Positions 33,051-45,800 of a stretch of DNA of 64,000 nt are shown here, in pieces. How positions within the stretch are numbered: the first letter of the stretch is position 1; the number at the start of each line of letters is the position of its first letter. The DNA comes from Paragordius varius (taxonomy: Eukaryota; Nematomorpha), in assembly GCA_964247055.1 (NCBI GenBank), contig OZ176051.1, positions 3,906,001 through 3,970,000 of the forward strand, written 5' to 3'. Made by a program: the position numbers and the translations under genes. Under the pieces are notes generated by a model. That model was not told the DNA's origin and did no database searches. It worked only from the letters and a program-made list of their open reading frames with translations.

Positions 33051-34624
33051 CCTGGTCTCTCAATTGACACAATTTATCAGTCATGTGTTGAAAAAAAACA
33101 TTACATTTTTATTTTTTATACTATTATTATTTTCTTTTTTTCTTGAATTTATATTATCATTAATTTGTGTGTGTGGATTACGTATTTTTAAAACTATATT
33201 CTATTTTTTCGAAAAACATGATTTTTTTGCACAATTGTTAAATTTGTGATGTATATATTGAATACAATAATAAAAACTCATTTTTACACGCTGTAATAAA
33301 TTGTGTTTTATTCATAATCTATTTTTATAGTAAACACTCATATTTATCAACTAATTTTATACAGAACTGGGGGTTTTTACTAAAGTTATTTTTTGGTTTT
33401 CTTAAGGGACCAAGTTTTTTAATTACCATAATAATTGCAATGACACACTTATAAATTCTCTATTCATAATTATTTATAAATATTAATAACTCTAATTTTT
33501 CTGGTGTTTTATTTGTCATTGGCAAATATAAATTGTTTTTAGGTTGATAAAATCTTGTATTTTTATAGCTAGTTAAAACTAAAACAAAAGTAATTTTACA
33601 AAAACAAGGTTATCCCTGCCTATATTATATGTACAAATGTGTCTGGATAGATAATATAAAAAATATAAATCTCTATTAGTAAACAGGAAATTATCCATAT
33701 CTTAGCTTAAAACTAAACTCCACTGCAAGAAAATTAAGAATTCTTAATTTGACACAGTTTTAAAAGGACACACACATATAATCATTGAAATAATTAAAAA
33801 AATTCCCTTGTTTTTTCGTTTTAAGGCTACTAATTTTAAGCTTTTAAATTGTCTATGTCAATGTGCAAATAATTCAAGGTAAAGAAAGAAATACGGAGTG
33901 TTGGATAATAGTTTTAAATAAGAATGTCAATGTGAATTAACAATTTCCTTTAATTTATTGTTGTATTGGTAAAAAATTTTGTCATCATTAAAATATATAA
34001 AAATACTAAAATTGTATTATTAATTTCAAAATTAGCAATAGTGATAAATGCACAGCATACAATAAAAAATAATTGTAAAAAAAAGTATTATACAAATATT
34101 TCTGACTTAATAGGTTTTAACCTGGTGTGTGTGTTTTTTCTTAACAATATCCATTTTTAATAAGAATAATAATAGGAGAAATGATAATTTTTTATTGCTT
34201 TTTTTGTTAATTTTCCTAATCAATGAGGATTTGACAAAGCGTTTTTCCCCTCTAAAAAATAGAACATATTTTTTATATTTATCCCAATGTTTTATAGTAT
34301 GTATACTAAGTAACCTTTTAGGTTTAATAAAATAAAATTCATGGAAATTTCATTTGACAAAGTAAATACCTTAACATTCCAATCCAACATACTTTTTTCA
34401 AACTTATTTATCTATCACTATAAATCATAGAAAATATCCATCCATAAACTTAAAACTTTTTCCTTTTAAGTGATTTAAAATAAAAGATTTTTTTAGATTC
34501 CCGCGAAAATATTCGTAACATTCCATACCAACACACCTTTCACTGGATAATATATAGAAAAACCCCGCCTTAAATCACAGAAAATATTTATAATATTTTA
34601 AAAACAAATTTTATCATTGTTAAC
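33051..34624. other. Intergenic between Nup358 and globin
   Basis: AT-rich, no gene recognised. AATAAA at about 33295 is a candidate poly(A) signal for Nup358. The rest should hold the 5' region of the globin gene; no motif stands out. Confidence 0.5.
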
Positions 34625-37600
34625 ATGGGATGTTCCGCCTCAACAAGCAATAATCCAACCCGAGATTTGGGTAAGAATAGAGATGATGCAGGGAATTCTA
34701 ATATGCTGCCCGCTAAAAATAAGAATAAGGCAAACCTTACACCTCGACGTAGCGAAGATGCAGAAGCAAAATTGATCGAAGAAGGTACTAAAGGTCTCCT
34801 TGACTCCCGACTTCCACTTAATCGGAGACAACTGTTTTTGCTTGGGAAATCTTGGAAAGCCATATCCCGTAACATGGATATAGTGGGCGTCAAATTATTC
34901 ACTGGGTAACATTTTTACGTAAAAATTTAAAACGCCATCTTTATACTAAATAAACATTTTATGGAGATTATAAAGCCACCTATTGCTTGATAGTAAGTAC
35001 TATGACTTCTAAATGCAAAGGTAGGCTAAAATAATCTCCATGAAATGATTTAATAGTTTTTGAGTTTTAACATATAAGAAAAAATTCATATTGCTAGGTT
35101 TGTTTAATTTAATATTGCCCAGATAGCATATACAGAAAAGACAAGTATTAGCTAATCTACCATTCACAAGGCAAATTCATCTCGAACAATTCAAATTCAC
35201 CCTAAAAATAAATTATGTGTTTTCGAACTTATATAACTCATTATTAATATGAAACATATCTTTATGGCATAGATAATTATTTTTTCAGTATTATTATTCG
35301 TTAAAACAAAATTTTATTTTTTTAAAAAAAAATTATATAGGCAATTTTTATTCTTAAAAATAATTTATTTGAGGGTGAATTTGAATTGTTCAAGGGTGAA
35401 TTTAAATTGTAAATGGTATAGCAGAAAAAAGCGAAAATTTTATAGGCCATTAATATTGCCTATTGCTGCATGGCAATAATATATTTGAAAACTAGCAATG
35501 TACACTTACTCATGCTGTATGTAGTTTTGTTTTGTGATCTGAAATTGTGATTAGTTACTTATTTCTCATCCTAACTTTTATTCCTGGCTAATTTCAGTTT
35601 ATTTTGGATATTGTTTTTATTTATCTTTAATAGATATACCCGTTTTTTGTTTTTTTGTTTCATCTTTACCCGTTATAAAACTAATATATCTTTACTATAT
35701 GTTCTTATCATTAAGCACCGTAGACCTGTAGCTTGATTTGCAATAAAAAAGATTTGTTGAGATCTATGATATTAGGAACATTCTGATATCTTTTTCAAAT
35801 ATAATTGGGAAATAAGTTATTAAAATCGATTTTATAATATATCTTTCTTAAGGTTATTTTTATTTGGGAATTATTGTAATATAAATTTAATTTTTTAGAG
35901 TTAAAAATATGCAGAATCATCATTTGCATAATAAATTGGATAATAATTTTTAAGCAAATCATAAATTTAATATAATTTAATTATATGGCATATAAATTAT
36001 TTTATTTAATTAAGTAATTATCAAAATTTAATGCTGATATATTGCACTTTTGCATCTATTTTTATTAAATTAATATCAAGTTTCACCTAGTAATATTTAA
36101 GGTGGTAAATACTGTTATGATATTCTAAAAAATGATTAATAATTAATTAGTTCTACTACAAATAGAAAAAATTTTGCCCATTTCAGATACATTTCAAATT
36201 TAAAATTTTTGAAATGCTTTATATAAAAAATACCGATAATCCTAAGCTCTAAAGTTTTACTGATATTTTATAGAATTTCGTTGCAGGGGTCACATATTAC
36301 ATTTTTAAGAAAAACTAAAAAAAGATAGCATTTAAATAGAAAGAAGATAATTCAATCAGAATAAATATTGTTATACACTTAATAATATAACAATAGTTTT
36401 GTTAAAGTTAATTAAAATTGCCAATCGCATCGGTAAACTAACTATGCTATATGGTTTTCCCATACGATGGATCTTTTTACTCTATCTTATGAGAAAATAG
36501 TAAAAAATTTTTGGGACCAATCTCCAGATTTTTTGTCATTCCGTAAATTATATAATTTATCAACATTCTCAAAAAATAAAGATTGAAATCACCCGGAATA
36601 AAAATAAAAACAAATTTTTCCAAAAGACAACCATACCTTTTTAATCCTTAATTTTTTCCATTAAAATTATTTAACTACAATTTTAAAATATATAAACGAA
36701 GGTACAATTTTATTGCTAGTTTGCAAGTTATAAAAGTATTATTTGAAAAATTCGACCATTCTGACGATTATTTGTCTTTATATTTTAACGTTTTGTCCGT
36801 ATAATATCAATTTTTACTCTTACTGCTTTTTATATTTAGCTTATTTCTGAGTAATCCTGAACTCCTCGTCCTGTTCAAAAACATACAAGTTGACAAAGAT
36901 AAGGTTGGGGACCGCGAGGCATATGAGAATAGTTTAGAACTAGAAACGCATTCCGAAATCGTAATGAATACATTAGACGAGGCCATAAGCACTATCATAG
37001 ATTACGACAAATGCCATCAAATTTTAACCAGCATAGGTGCTTATCATTGTACTATCAAAGGTTTTCTCCCCGAATATTTTTTGGTACGTAGTTATTTTAA
37101 TTTATATTTCCAATCAGGTATGGGTGGGTTTTTAATAAAATAATCCCTACTAAAATATTGTGATATCTAATAACACCATTTAAGTAATGTCCGGTAACTT
37201 ATAAGCCACTCGAATATGATTTAATACCGATGATATATTATTATCTTTAAATCATTTAATTTGGAAATCTTTACTACTATTATTATTTTAGTAAGCTGTT
37301 TCTTTCAAATTAAATTGTAACATCTTCGGAAAAAATGGTATATTATTTTTTAGAAAATGTGAAAATAAATAGCCATTTCCATTTAATTCAAAAAAAACAA
37401 ACCATTTATAAAGCTTTTAAGGGATAATCCTTGAGCCTAGTCTACAATAACAGGATATTTATATTAAACAGTATGTTTTCTAAAATAATCAGACCCAATT
37501 AGATATCCGCAAAAATTAAATTATACAAGGGTAACGTACTAAATTTATTTTCTTATCCATCGATCTAAAAATTTTATATAGGATCAAATATAAAAACATC

Positions 37601-40600
37601 ATGGTAAAATTTTTTATAATTAGGTATTTAACCATGTAGCTTAGCACTTTTTTGTCATTAATGAAAAACAGTGGTCTCAAAAAAAATTAAATTAAGTATA
37701 AAAAGAAATATTTGTTTATTGAAATTTTGTAAACTATGAACAGTTATAACACCATTTACAAAAAAATAGGTATAGGTGTGGAAAAGGCATGATAAAATTA
37801 TATTATCTTTCGGGTTTTCCACCCTATATCATTTTAAAAAATAGATTTTGATGATCCCTTAAAAAAGAACATTCTATGTGCTTTTAGGTGAGTCGTTCAA
37901 AACAATAAGGTCTAAAATTACAAAATAATCCTCATCTTATTAGCCTCCAACTATTTTTTTATTGATGTTCTAATTTTGATAGGTAAAAACTGATATATAC
38001 ATTGTAGTTAAAAAAATAATTTGGTGACTTTCGATACGTTTAAATATAGTTGGCAAGGAATTTTCATTAATGATTGATTATATTAATGTGTTTACTTTGA
38101 ATTGGATTGACTGTTATATAAATTTTAGAATCTAGACACAATTGTAATAAAAGTTTATACAGTAAAAATTAAAACTTTGTTTTAAACCAATATGTGACTG
38201 GAGCAGCAGTATTTTTGATCTAGTTTTGGTCCAGATTATTTTTAGATATGTGTTCCTAGGAATATTTTGCCAAAAGGTTTTGGGTTTGTTTCTATTTTGG
38301 TCAAAATTTTTATTTCAGCCAGGCTTATAAATTTACAGATGGTCTTTATTGTGATACAATGTAAATAAAATGTCACAATATGCGTAACATAAAAACTTTT
38401 TAAATTTTCCGAAAACTCAAAAATCCATGTAAATATATGGAATAAAATAATGAAAAATAGTTTGTACCTTGTATCAAATATTTTAAAATATTTGTTCAGT
38501 GCTGGCATTCTGTATCCAAGATGTTAACCAATATAAATGTTAAGGTTAGCATATCTATTTAAACGTTTGAGTCAAAAGCCAAAAAATTTAATTTCATCAG
38601 TTTTATTTTAAAAACTTTAACTTCAATATATTTCTTTTGAAATGGCACTTTGGACGAAAAGCTCCTTATGTGGTGATACTGAAAGCAGGGTAAAAATTAT
38701 ATAAAACGGATTTAATGACTCTAAATCAGTGGTACTCACCAAAAAAATTTGACGGGCCAAATAAAATATATTATTTTTTCTAGGGCCATGAACCAATGGC
38801 TAATATTCCATAGCTATTTGACATATATGCACATATTTAGACTCTAAATCAGCACAATGAATTTTTTATGGATAGCATGTATATCCAGCTAAAAATTCGT
38901 TTTGCACCATTTAAAAAATTAAAATATTTCGTTAACTATTATTTTGATATTAACCAATAATTTTTGACAAATTTGGTTTCGCCTCATGACAGGCCAATTT
39001 TAATAGGTCATCCATATGATCATCGGTTAAGCCATTTCTGTATGTATTCTTGACATACATCATTTTTGAATATGCCGCCTCACACCTGTAAGTTGAAGGA
39101 AAAACAGTTAAGATAACTTGAGCACATTTTCTTATATTCTTACATTTATTTGGCACATCTTGCCAAAACTCTAATCTTTCTTCCCCACGATTCTCCTTGA
39201 AGATAGCTTTCTGAAATCATTTTTAAGATCTAAGAATTCTTCAATGATATGTGCCTTTCAAAACCAAAATGCTCAAGTTGCTTTATATTGGATATATCCA
39301 TAAGCCATGGATTTTCAACGAGTATTAAGCAATTTTTAATATTTCTTAATTCTGAATTTCATCTCATTAGATAAAAATGTTAAATGATAACCTCTGCGGT
39401 AATGTCGCAAAGGTAGGCTAAATAAAACCCTCTGTTTGTCACTATTATTTGCTCGACAAACTTTCTGTCATTTAAAAATAATGGAATTTCATGCCTTAAA
39501 ACAAATCTATTTATTACTTTGATAAGGCTGAGCCATCGCACAGCGGTATACAAATATGGTCAAATTCCCTGTGGATATCTTTCAGAAGGTTTTTAAATTT
39601 ACGGCCGTTCTTTGCCACGGATGTGGTTAACTATATCCACAACCGTTTTAATTACTGAGAGTGATTCATCTTTTATACGCGAAACCAAGTTGCTGATGAA
39701 TAAAGCAGTTAAAGAATATTTTGCAAATTATATTTGTTTATCAAAAGGGGAATAAATCCTTTGTTTATTTCAATGATAGAGGGACACTCATCTGTGCACA
39801 AAACCAATTTTTTCATAGATATGCCATTATTATCGAAAAAGTTCTAATTATTCGTAGGAAATTACTTCTTTTCGTGGTATTATTCATTGGTAAATAATAC
39901 TCGTTGATTATGTTATAGTTGCGAAATCTCACGAGCGCACATTGAGATGTCTTTCCATATTGTATTTTTCATAATTATGTGGTCCTTACATATAAGGCAG
40001 GTAACAACATTATAAAATTTTCTTCCTATTTTTTTAAGGAGCGATTTTCATCGGATAATTTACGTTTTTTAGCATTAGATGTCATCCTTTTAATTTATGT
40101 TTAAATATTATGTAAATTTTTTCAAAAAAATAGGAATATAATTTAAATATGCTATAAAAAAACAGGACGAAATTTAATGATGTTGATGGAAATGAGTATC
40201 AGAAAATGATGTAAGATAGCAATGAAAAGAATATGCAAGTTTGGGTGAAAGGCTTGCTTTACAAAAAAGGAATGCAATAAAAATTTTAAAATAGGAAAGA
40301 AAATAAAATACAGAAACAGAAACAACGTGTGCCAAAATTTTGTAATCCTTTTAATGTATGAAAATTTTTCTACATTTCAAATTGGGTAAAAAATAAAAAT
40401 TACCAAAGTTATTGAAGAAAATAAATTAATATTAAAACACGCAAAAATCCGCTTGTGTGTATTTTGAAAATTCATCAAAAAAATAACTTATGTATCTATT
40501 TGGTCATAGGGCAGTTTTAAAGTACTCTTAGGGCCGCATGCGGCCCGCGGGCCGCGGTTTGAGTATCACTGCTCTAAATTATATCAGAACCCAACATAGG

Positions 40601-40878
40601 TCATATATAAAAAAATAAGGGTAAATTAATGTCTTTGTATATAACCTTTTACTTTTTAAATTTTATTTTAGTAATCTTTATGAATACTCTAGAGAACAGA
40701 AGAACCATTCCTTGAAGCAGTCAAGGAAGTTTTAGGGGACCGGTATAATGCAAACATAGAAAACATTTATCGGATTGGATTGCATTTTATCTTAACGACT
40801 TTGCAACAGGGTTGTCAATCTGGTATCGAACAACAGCAACAGAAATCACAAAATACTTTGGATGTGCCCCCAAATTAA
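34625..40878 (+). CDS. Globin, N-terminally acylated (globin X/neuroglobin-like), 236 aa
   Basis: Three exons: 34625-34905, 36840-37083, 40693-40878; total 711 nt in frame. The N-terminus MGCSAS fits N-myristoylation at Gly2 with palmitoylation at Cys3, as in membrane-bound globin X proteins. A charged 60-residue extension precedes the fold. Helix A reads NRRQLFLLGKSWKAI; the CD region is LFLSNPELLVLFK. The distal E7 His is His131 (ETHSEIVMNTLDEAIS) and the proximal F8 His is His163 (IGAYHCTIKGFLPEYF), 32 apart exactly as in human neuroglobin (64/96). Helices G-H read TEEPFLEAVKEVLGDRYNAN and YRIGLHFILTTLQQG. The introns are in phase 2 and phase 0, at positions that look like the ancestral B12.2 and G7.0 sites. 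Likely a membrane-tethered redox or O2-sensing globin. A poly(A) signal AATAAA lies near 40942. Confidence 0.93.
35158..35418. mobile_element. TACCATT-ended short element, copy 2
   Basis: In globin intron 1. Left TACCATTCACAAGGCAAATT, then ACAATTCAAATTCACCCT; right AGGGTGAATTTGAATTGTTC, then AAGGGTGAATTTAAATTG and TAAATGGTA. The interior AAATAAATTATGTGTTTTCG and ATTAATATGAAA blocks match copies 1 and 3. About 261 bp. Confidence 0.8.
38727..40571 (-). mobile_element. hAT transposon, 1845 bp, broken, with 8-bp target duplication
   Basis: CTCTAAAT occurs directly before (38719-38726) and after (40572-40579) the element. Terminal inverted repeats: left CAGTGGTACTCACC, right reverse complement CAGTGATACTCAAACC with GC-rich GGCCGC just inside. 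The minus strand holds hAT transposase remains. A possible start near 40083 reads MTSNAKKRKLSDENRS. A REFDHI segment is near 39570. The C-terminal dimerisation part at 38950-39156 reads PSTYRCEAAYSKMMYVKNTY, then RNGLTDDHMDDLL. Multiple stops and frame breaks separate these, so it is dead. It lies in globin intron 2. Confidence 0.85.
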
Positions 40879-41952
40879 TTCATATTTATATTCATACTAT
40901 AAAATCTCTAAAATTATTGTAACCATTATATATATTGATAAAATAAATGTGATTGAAGATTTTTGAAAATAGTCAAAAAATTATAGTTTATCATTTGAAT
41001 TAGTAGATATAATACTTCATAAATAATTTTTCAAAACGAAAATTTCTCTTTTGAAAACCGCCTTAATGTATCCCTTAAAAATTTGAAAAGTAAACTGAAC
41101 CCAGCATTTGGTGCTATATAAACTAACAACAATTGTGCCATTTTTACCTTACCATTACAATACAATAAATTAAACCATCAACAAATATGGTACGTAAATT
41201 TATTATATTATTATCACATTGACTACTATATTGTTTAATTTATTTATTTATTTAGAAGATGATGCAAAGATAGATTTGTAAGTTTCAGTAGCAAATATTT
41301 CCTCCTTTCCAAGTTTCTTTTTACTTTCAATAACGGCCGCATGAACTATCCCACAAGCGTTTACCATTGTTTTATTCTTTTTATATAAGTCGTTTGTGGT
41401 TATGGCCTCAGATATATCTAATTATTAAAAACAATTTCAATAATTTTTAAATTAACTGACTTATTTTATCTATTTATATGAGGTAAAAACAACGTATAAA
41501 TTATAAAAAATGAATCATTTAGGAGAACGCATGGGAATTCTTCAATAAATTACTTTTTAATAAAATTTCCAAATCAATTACACTAATGAAAGAGCTTTTT
41601 TAAGTAAAATGCAAATCGATCATGCAAATTATAAATAATTAACAGGGGTCAATAAAATTCTAATTGTTTATAAAAGATGGTGTTATGGCATTTTTTATCA
41701 CGAAAATTAATCAGTAAACTGAGAGCATAAAGAGAATTCGGATATAATGGGAAAACCCAAATCATCCAAAAATATAAATTTTTAATGAAAAAAACTATCT
41801 GATTAAGTCCAATCATAAAAAAATATAACTATACATTTCACGAGCAAAAATATAATATAATACGCTTTAACCAAACAAAATCAAATCCAATTTCAAACTA
41901 GGAGTAAGATAAACTTATCAATATGTTAATAATTATTAAGGCCATTGCGGTT
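40879..41952. other. Intergenic between convergent globin and RTF2
   Basis: About 1.07 kb, AT-rich; no gene recognised beyond the 3' ends of the two flanking genes. Confidence 0.5.
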
Positions 41953-42820
41953 TTATACGCTAAAATATTTCATAAATTGTTTGTTACAGCCAAAAAAACG
42001 ATGATAAAGAATAATACCTTTGCGTTTGGATGTTACGAAAGTATTGCCATTGACCTTTTTGGTATTTTCAAATCTCTGTAACATACGTTCTTTAAGTTGT
42101 TCAATTTCTTTTTCGTCATCGGAATAAAGGGGAATGAGATCCAAATCTTTGTCATAAGTCTGATTGCACTGATAAAAAGGGATTAATTATTAGCAAAAAG
42201 TACAAAAAGCATAAAAAGAATGTGTAGAAAAAATGTGTTACATTTGGGCATCTTGATTCTTTAATTTCTTTTAAGGCTTTTTCGGATATAACGCAACCAC
42301 ATTTGAATATAAAAGAAAATCTAAAATAAGATATAAATTAATATCAAAACTTGTGAATTCCGTTCATTTCGATTTGCAATATTGGACAAATATAATGAGG
42401 TATAAATTCCGTGCTTATCCCTTTTGTAAACATAATATGTTCATCTGAAACTTTCTTTGCGCTTGTTGAAGCATCCGTATTATTTTCGAAAGCTGGATTA
42501 AGCGTCAACTTAAGTTCTTTGACGTGTTTCAAGCTTTTTATATGAGGAGCATTTGGAATAGATTGTTTGTTGATTAGATGTGTAAGTATGATCTCTTTAT
42601 TATACATTCTAAATTTTAAACAAATTTGTACTTTCCGAGAGAGCAACCGACAACTGGATCTTTTAATTCTTCTTGAGAACTGGCACAATATTTCCATCTC
42701 GCTATTTTCTGAGCATCTTTATCAACCTAAAAAATAAGTTTTGTATATAACTTGTTCGGGTTTTGGTTTTTGCCGGACTAATTCATCACGGCGAGGTATT
42801 GTTCCACCATCACAACCCAT
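41953..42820 (-). CDS. RTF2: Replication termination factor 2 homologue, 238 aa
   Basis: Five minus-strand exons: 42820-42752, 42726-42632, 42608-42351, 42320-42242, 42168-41953; introns of 25, 23, 30 and 73 nt, all GT-AG; summed frame 717 nt. It begins MGCDGGTIPRRDELV, the invariant RTF2 start. Then come the first RING-like part (ARWKYCASSQEELKDPVVGC, SLGKMYNKEIILTHLI), the linker HIKSLKHVKELKLTLNPAFE, and the second RING-like part: ICPILQIEMNGIHKF, CGCVISEKALKEIKESRCPN, CNQTYDKDLDLIPLY. RTF2 associates with replication forks and the spliceosome in other eukaryotes and is degraded through DDI1/2 in human cells. The human protein is about 306 aa; this one lacks most of the disordered C-terminal tail and ends soon after the RING-like region. 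Confidence 0.93.
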
Positions 42821-45800
42821 TTCAATCTTAAAATAGCCGTACAATAAAGTGGTATGTGTGCTGCAGTATTTTCATAATGTATAAGGTACTTATGCAAAAT
42901 GTGCTAAAAAATTATTATTGGGGTTTAAGAATCATTAAAGTTTTGACTTTTGTATTATTTTTTTATGAAGCCGCAAAATTAGCGCACACAAAATCAAATA
43001 AAGATTAATTCAAAAGCAAAAGACTTAACTGAAAATATAATTATAAATTAACATAACTCTTCACTTTTTGTCCTAGCATACCTTTTGGAGTTTCATATTC
43101 CAGAGCTTAATTTTATAAATAAACAACAGTTTTAAAAATAATTTTAGTTAAAATATAATTAACAGTTTTCATGTAATAGATAAAAAAGCTTTTGTTACAG
43201 TTATATTGTGTGATTTCTAGAGTCTAATATTAGGACAGCATTAAAACACGATCGGGCAAACAGCATAAAATTAAATCAAAATATATCAACTTAGTGGTAA
43301 AATATAGCCTGAAGCTTCTTTAATTATTCACAATTTCTAAGCATAATCTGCATTTATTTACCTGTTTCAGTAGCAACTTCAAATAATATATGGAAAAATA
43401 TGACGGCAAAAATGTTTGAGGAGTTGTTTACAATTTTACATTTTTAATATAAATTTTTATATCGTGCACCAAAAAAGCGAAAAAAAGCTCATTTTTGAAT
43501 TTGTTCCAATGCTAAAAATATTTTTTAAAATATATAAATTTTAAATAGCCCTGGCATAAAACCACCCCTAATAGGTTTTGAAGTGTTAGAATTAAATATT
43601 TTATATGATGTGGGTAACTGATTTTTGTTTATGAATTTAGAAAAGCGCCAAACTTTAACACTTCGATTCGAATTAGGGCATCTAAAAATCTCAGACATCA
43701 TTTAAATTAGTATATTTAAAAATCGTAAAAAACGGTCCTAGCTATAATTTATGCTTCTATCCTAACAAAAATTATAATAAGGCAAAGTATCTTAATAAAA
43801 TTTAGTTTTGGAAAAATGCTCCGTCTTTTTGGACGCGATATTTGTTTTACAAGTTATTGGCAAAATAGTGTTTTTAGGCTAAAATTAAGTTTACTTTTTA
43901 TTAAAATCACATTTAACATTGCTATAAACAGAAAAAATGGTATGTTTTGCAATATTTTTGTTTTTAGCTAATGTATATAGGCTGAATTTTAACCATTGGG
44001 TTTTCCTCTGAACAAGTAACATTAAGTATTTTTGAATGATTTTTTTATTAAATTTTGGTTCATAAAGATTATATAAGTGCAAACATTTCCCATGGTTTCA
44101 ACTTATTTCATATTTTTTAGAATATTTATTTTAAACAAGCCTGGGCTATATATCTACCCCAAATTGAATCGAAGGTCTGAAATAAATCCGTTGTATCCAA
44201 AAGTTAAATCTTTCCTTTAAATATATTCATCGTGATAAATCATTTTTATAGTAAGCGCCATGCATATTTTTGATCTTAAATGAAATAGAGCTTAAACAGA
44301 TTAAAATTGCTTTATAATTTTTTCAATTATTAAAATTAGCGTGGAAGTAAAGTTAATTTAAAACTCTATTTTGACATTTTAAGGCTATAATTTTTTACAG
44401 AAATCTATATAGAAATATGGAATGTTATATGAAAATTTTTCAAAGTTTTTTTAAGATATGTAGTATTCGTTGTTAGGAAAAAATTTAGTTAAGCTCTTTT
44501 AAAATTAGCCACTGGATAAGGCTCCATTACTGATTTCATCACTGTGAATTCAATTATTGTTATAAGAGATAAGGATTAAACACTGGGCTTATTTCTTATG
44601 TTAAAGGGAAAAAAATAGTTAACTATTTTTAAATAATCGGTTGTGGCCCGCCGTGTATTAAAGCCAAGGTATAGATACAACGAGCCTAGGAAACATGTGA
44701 GACCATATGGATTCAATAATTTAAATATTTCCCATATACTAAGAGAAATTTTCAATTAAGCATCATTAAATAAACCACTGTATAAGGTTCCACCCTCTGT
44801 ATTATACACCATCATTTAGAAATACGTAATTTTGAAGCTATTTTTTCCCTAAGTTATGAGACTATAAAAGGTTTTAATTATACTTGTAAAAAAGGAAATC
44901 ATTTTAGTATTGCGCTCTTTTATATTACTGGCAAGGGTCTAACCATATGTTAAATATGCCGCTATAAATAACTTGGCTATGAAGCATTTTTCAGAAAGTT
45001 ATTTAGACCATACGGATTCCATATTTTATATTGAAAAACACAAAAATTAAGTCAAGAGTCTTTTTAAATTAGCATGTTACCACTACATCTCACTCTTTTT
45101 GTCCGCGATGACATATTGGCATAGTTTTATGTCCCAGAACTCACGCTTTTAATTAAACTACTGTGAAAGCTGTTTTAGTTAAAAAATTTCAATAAATATT
45201 GTCCTCCTGTATTTCATAAAAAAGCTTATATTTTTTACAGTTGTGTACTTCACAATTGAGACAGCCTCAAAACACGAATGAAACAAACAGCTGATTTAAT
45301 CACTAAATATCAAGTTTTTGCTAACAAAATGCGCCCTAAAAGCAAATTAATTTTTATGTTTTTAAAGCATAATATACATTATTGCATAGCGGTGTATGAA
45401 AATTTAAAGAATAAAATGACGGGGGAAAAGGCTCAGTTGAGGATTTTTTTTACAATTAACTTTTATCAAGCTTGCGCATTAAAAGCTTTGACAATTATCA
45501 TATTTTATAATTCAGCCTAATACACTAAATAATTTTTAAATATACAAATTTAAAATCGCTCTCATATATAAACCTACCTCAAAAGGTCTTAAAGTGTTAC
45601 ATACGCTTGAAAGCATTTTACGGGACTCCTTTAAGATAATATAAATGTAACACATCCACAAAAAAATATCATGATGACATATATATTTTGTAAGAAAATA
45701 TATCAAAATTATTCTAGTGCTTTAGGTTTTGGCCTTTACGAGTGCTTTAAGAAAGTTATCTACACATTTTTGCTATATGGTCCATAACAGAAAATGGCAT

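Noticed and set aside
41187-41300. ATG followed at once by GTACGT and an acceptor TTTAG about 70 nt on, suggesting a tiny spliced gene
   Set aside because: The frame after the acceptor stops after five codons and nothing recognisable follows.
45278-45520. 80-codon ORF in the gene-poor stretch, and 47310-47615 (101 codons)
   Set aside because: Composition matches random AT-rich DNA, and no motif or plausible splice partner was found.
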